A stretch of 64,000 nucleotides of DNA from Zanthoxylum bungeanum (taxonomy: Eukaryota; Streptophyta; Magnoliopsida; Sapindales; Rutaceae). The notes beneath the pieces are model-generated. The model was not told the DNA's origin. It saw only the letters and a list, made by a program, of their open reading frames with translations, and searched no databases. Positions 59,843 through 64,000 of the stretch are shown in pieces. Location of the stretch: positions 1 to 64,000 of the forward strand of contig SKCR01033443.1 in NCBI GenBank assembly GCA_019454045.1, given 5' to 3'. Position 1 is the stretch's first letter; the number at the start of each line of letters is the position of its first letter. The position numbers and the translations under genes are program-made.

Positions 59843-60560
59843 GAGATCTAAGCTTGATTTGATTCTAGGGTTTGTAAACCTTAATTTGAGATTTTATGCT
59901 TGGAGTATGTATTTTCTTAAATTGATGGTTTGGTTGAGCTTGTATGATGCTTAATTGGATTTGTGCATCATTGATTTTGTGATAAATTGATTAGATAAAA
60001 AATCTCCAAAATACATGCTTGGCCGATTACTACCCTAGGAGAGCTCATGGTTAATTTTTTGAATTAGACAATTGGATATGTTGATTCACATGAAATTGAA
60101 TGTTAATTGTTGATTTAATTAGATTGAAATCAAAATTGGATGTTAATTTCATGTATTTCCGTGAGTATGAAACATGTTGTAATGGATTGATTGTGCTTTA
60201 ATTTGTGTTGGACATGAATTACATGTGAAGCATGATTAATTAAATTAATTAGTGTTTTGGAAATACTAGATTAATTAATTAATTGTGTTAATTACACTTT
60301 AATTGAATTAATGTGTAATTTGGAATGATATATTAATTTAATTTGTTGTAATTGGGCTAATGGGCTTGGTTGGGCCAAATTTTAGTATTGGATTATATTT
60401 GGGCCTAAACCATTTCCGTGAAGTCCAAAATATGACAATTGGGCCTAATGGGCCTAAATTGATTTTATGGCATAGGATGATTCCTAAATGGGCCAAGGCT
60501 TTTGGGTTTGATCCATAATAGCCAAAGCCCACGCCAAAAGAATTAATTGAAAGCCCATTG
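59843..60560 (+). other. Leader of K
   Basis: AT-rich, colinear with the start of the M and E leaders (shared attgggctaatgggcttgg near 60350). No ORF of note. Confidence 0.75.
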
Positions 60561-62751
60561 TGTTGGATAATTATGACTCATAGCATCACTATTTGTACAT
60601 AACATGGTGTTGTTGTAAAAATTAACTATGTGACAAAGGAAATTGCTATTTTATCATTTGTAATTGGATTACCTGGATATATAAATGATAAAAGTCCTTA
60701 TGATTAGTTCTGAATTAATAAGATATCAGACAATATTAATCCACAAAGGTTTAATCATTAAATATCCATAGTCGTAGTATTATCGAGACTGGACATCGAT
60801 AATGCAGAATAGACTAGTATTACACTTGTGCGTGTTATGGAAGCGTAACAGCATATTTCTCATATATTTGGGTATTGGATACTCATACAAGTGTAATAGG
60901 AGGTTCTGTTTACCGATGGTACAGAAACAGCTTCGCTCTGGATAGATCCCTCGGAATCCCATTGGTAGTATGACTATGTGTCTATGGGAATCCGAATCAG
61001 GGTAGGTGTATTTGGTCTTAACCTGAGACTTGCATTGCTAATACTTGAGACAATCAATATACTTTGGTTTTGGTCGTTCGGGGCTTTAACAGGTTCTGTG
61101 TACGCCTCTTCTGGGTATACTGAGAATCGTAGTGTATTGGGTGTGATGTCAAGATGAAAGTATCACTTCAGTCATATGGAGATGATGATCATTCAAGGAT
61201 ACAGAACTGGTACTCTAAGTGCTATAGCCATCGGGGAAGTATGACTAGGTCATGACTTTCCGATCATAAAGAGATTAGTTGCTAGTGATCCGATATATGC
61301 TTCGTACGGGGCAAACACAACTCCAGCCCTAGGCCTAGCATGTGACATCAAATACTGGATCATAATGTGCAATACTATGTATACTACGCCTGACAAAGAT
61401 CATAAATTCCGTAGCAGAATATTTATGGAGATTTGGGTAGGCACGGTGCTTTGCTAGAAGTCAACCATGTCTCATAAATCGGTAAGAACGTGGTACCGGG
61501 TACGCACGTATTCGGATAGTCCGATAACCGTATTTGCTGCCAACATATCCAAGGATCTCTTGGGTCGCATCCCAAAGATTCACCGATGATATTTGACTCG
61601 AACAATATTAATCTGGGATTAATTAAGAGAGAGAAAATTAATCTGGGATTAATTACGGTAAGAACTAATCTGGGATTAATTATCAGAGAAAGAATTAATC
61701 TGGGATTAATTGCGTCGAGAATTTATCTGGGATTAAATTCGTTGAGAGGAGAGAACTTGATTAATTTGGAATTAATCGGTAAAATAAATTTAATAGTTAA
61801 ATTAGATTTTACTATTTAATTTATTTAATTGGGCTAAAATAATATATTAGATATATTAAATGAAATCAGATTTCAACGCGGAATTAAATTAGATTTTAAT
61901 TCTAGCGAACGAATTAATTTGGAATTAATTCGTAAGCGACTTTAATAATAATTTTGGGAGGCATAATTATTTAATTAAATTAGATTTAATTACGTCGCGA
62001 CGGAAAATTCGTTTAGTCGGATTAAACGAACCGGGCCTAAATTGTGTTGTGTAAACCAACCAAATTTTGAATTAAATGGGTGAGACCCATGACTTACATC
62101 TATTGTCAACAATTGATATAAGTGGTTGGCAATATAGTAAAATGGATTTGATACGCCTACCAAGTCCAAATACATAACATAATTGATTAATGAATTTTTG
62201 GAATTTATTAATTTCTCTCTCCTTGGCCGAACAAAAAATAAGCTAGTGGCCATTGTTTTTAAAATAGTGTGCCTTCTCTTTTTCTTTTTTATTTTGGCCT
62301 CTAATTCAAGATTGAAAAAGCAACACTTTGCTTTTTCTTTGAAAAACGAAAAGGGCATTTGGCCTCTGCTTCTTTTAGTATGCCGAAAAGCAATTTTGTT
62401 TTTTCTTCTTCAATATGGCTGAATAAAAAGAGCAAATTGCTCTCTCGGTTGGTGAATTGGCTTTTGCTTTTGAAGATGGCCGAATGGCCTCTGCTTCTTT
62501 GATTGACCCGATTGCCTCTCTCCATAGGGCAAATTTGCTTCTCCTTGGGAGATCAAATTTGTTACATTTGTTCTTGCTAGCACATATGTGAGTCAAATGA
62601 TGGTGATAGGGATACTCACCCATGAACTTGGAAGCTTTAACATCCATTAAAGTTTTGAACTCAAGCCGATCAATGTAAGTCCTCTGCAACTTATTTTTGA
62701 TTTTATTCACACACGAATCACGCTTAGAGATCCCGTGGCATGTCTAGGACA
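60561..62751 (+). repeat. M 5' LTR
   Basis: Like K but longer. It has four TTAATCTGGGATTAATT-type units (61608, 61638, 61665, 61695) plus a TTTATC variant, a long run of GGCC(GA)ATTTGGCCTCTG-like degenerate repeats (62222-62520) and GTAAGT at 62675-62680, 76 bp from the end. The end is placed at CTAGGACA, with seven bases before the PBS. Confidence 0.87.
61608..61740. repeat. Palindrome array in M LTR
   Basis: Four near-identical TTAATC-TGG-GATTAA inverted repeats at 27-30 bp spacing plus one TTTATC variant. K has three, the D, F and solo LTRs two, and E one. Confidence 0.85.
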
Positions 62752-62758
62752 CTAATAA

Positions 62759-62770
62759 TGGTATCAGAGC
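62759..62770 (+). other. Primer binding site of M
   Basis: TGGTATCAGAGC, exact iMet type. Confidence 0.92.
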
Positions 62771-64000
62771 GAGATCTAATCTTGATTTAATTTCTAGGGT
62801 TTATGGACTTTAATTTGGGATTTTGGCTTGGAGCTTGATTTTGCCTAAATTGATTGTTGGGATATGTTTATATGATGTTCAATTGGATTTGTGCATTGTT
62901 GGAATTGTGTAAAATTGATTAGATTAATTTTCCCTAATTCCTACCCCTTGGCCAAATATTACCCTTAGAATAAGCTCATGGGAATTATGAAAATTTCACA
63001 ATTGGATGTGTTAAATAGCATGATAGAAATATTGAATGTTGATTTAATTGGATTGAAATCAAATTGAATGTGTTTTGTTGCTATTGCCATGAGTATATGC
63101 ATGTTGTTGGAAGATTGATTTTGCTTTAATTTGTGTTGGACATAAATTAAAATGTTAAGCATGATTAATTAGATTAGTTAGTGTTTTGGAAATACTAGAT
63201 TAATTAATTAATTGTGCTAATTACACTTCAATTGAATTAATATGTAATTTGGAATGATATATTAATTTAATTTGTTGTAATTGGACTAATGGGCTTAGTT
63301 GGGCCAAATTTTAGTCTTGGATTATATTTGGGCCTAAACCATTTCCATAAAATCCAAAATATGACAATTGAGCCTTTAATAATTTAATTGGGCCTAATGG
63401 GCCAAAATTGATTCTATGGCATAGGGTGATTCCTATTGGGCCTAGACATTATGGGTTAGATCCATTTTGGCCAAAAGCCCAAGCCTAAAGAATTAATTAA
63501 AAGCTCATTGGACTTTAATTGAATAGTATTGGATTTTAATTGGGCCTTTGAGACCCATTAAGATTGGATTTGGAATCCAAATCTTTAAGGCACATAAATA
63601 AGTGTAATTTTTTAATTTGGAATTAAATATGAATTAGTATTGGATACAATTTAAATTGGATTTAAAATTGTAGTTCGATATAATTCAAGAATACTTTGAG
63701 TATTTATTCTTAAACGAGTTTGACTCGCGCAAATCAAATCGTTGTATGAACATTGGATGGTCATTAATCAAAGATTAATTAATTGGATTAGATTGATTGA
63801 ATAACATGCTTTGTGTGAATACTTGGATGTATGTATGAATAATGTATATCGGATGGATATTAGAAGGGTGAGGGCAATTTTGGAAATTATTGTGATAAAT
63901 TTAGAATTTATTAAATTGGACATGCGTGTCCAGCCTATTAACTATTTTCTCATTGTATTTCTCTTCTCACCAATTCCCCTCAATGTAAATGAGGTTTCTT
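62771..64000 (+). other. Leader of M
   Basis: AT-rich with no ORF of note. Its end matches E's leader near 4110-4160 (ctcttctcacc, ccctcaatgt). The repeat and double-ORF region would come after the window edge. Confidence 0.75.

Larger units (their letters stand above)
57762..60560 (+). mobile_element. Element K: copia 5' LTR and leader (E family), cut by M
   Basis: An E-family LTR followed by a PBS and 0.7 kb of leader. M is inserted at 60561 after ...AAGCCCATTG. No coding sequence is reached. K lies in gypsy I's internal region. Confidence 0.87.
60561..64000 (+). mobile_element. Element M: copia 5' LTR and leader (E family), runs off the window
   Basis: The start TGTTGGATAATTATGACTC follows CATTG, the presumptive target duplication. 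LTR, PBS and 1.2 kb of leader are present; gag would lie beyond 64000. It is closely related to K but inserted in it, so younger. Confidence 0.88.

Noticed and set aside
61608..61740. CRISPR-like regular 30 bp repeats
   Set aside because: The repeats are palindromic LTR motifs with short AT-rich spacers that are themselves repeated, in a plant element; no cas genes and no unique spacers.

Overview
The window is plant nuclear DNA, AT-rich and made almost entirely of nested LTR retrotransposons. Evidence: tRNA-iMet-type primer binding sites (TGGTATCAGAGC and variants), purine-rich polypurine tracts, 2.0-2.9 kb LTRs, Ty1/copia pol order (protease, integrase, RT, RNase H) and chromovirus-like Ty3/gypsy LTR ends. 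I see no host gene, tRNA or rRNA. A flowering plant, probably a eudicot, is likely; I cannot name the species.

The layout is one stack. Base: copia element C (+), whose 5' LTR resumes at 44391 and whose 3' LTR runs 53042-54376. Gypsy H (+) sits in C's 5' LTR; only its tail and 3' LTR (41399-44390) are in view. Copia E (+, 1712-41398) sits in H, and four more elements sit in E: G (-, 1-1711) in E's 5' LTR; D (-, 5232-15158, TSD CCTAA) in E's gag; F (-, 15868-26826, TSD AGGCA) at E's gag/protease boundary; and A (+, 30548-40085) in E's 3' LTR. Inside C's leader is a solo LTR (47485-49560, TSD TAAGG). C's 3' LTR is cut by gypsy I (+, from 54377); I holds copia K (from 57762), and K holds copia M (from 60561), which runs off the window.

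The copia elements fall in two LTR families: A/C/G (LTR about 2.4 kb, starts TGTTGGGG) and E/D/F/K/M/solo (about 2.0 kb, starts TGTTGGAYAA on the sense strand). All coding regions are broken. E keeps about 2.9 kb of pol in one frame but with 12 stops; A has stops and frame changes; C is nearly erased; D and F share the same lesions in catalytic motifs although each has paired LTRs and a perfect TSD.

Most worth checking: D and F look like copies of a non-autonomous lineage moved by another element's enzymes. Their leaders hold a region open on both strands with third-position-biased changes. A splice-donor-like site lies at a fixed distance from the LTR end in all E-family copies. A four-fold spaced motif is shared by the A and C leaders. 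F carries a chimeric, internally duplicated LTR. Gypsy I's LTR holds a row of hairpins with covarying stems and a CpG palindrome cluster. All identity statements are by eye, without alignment software.
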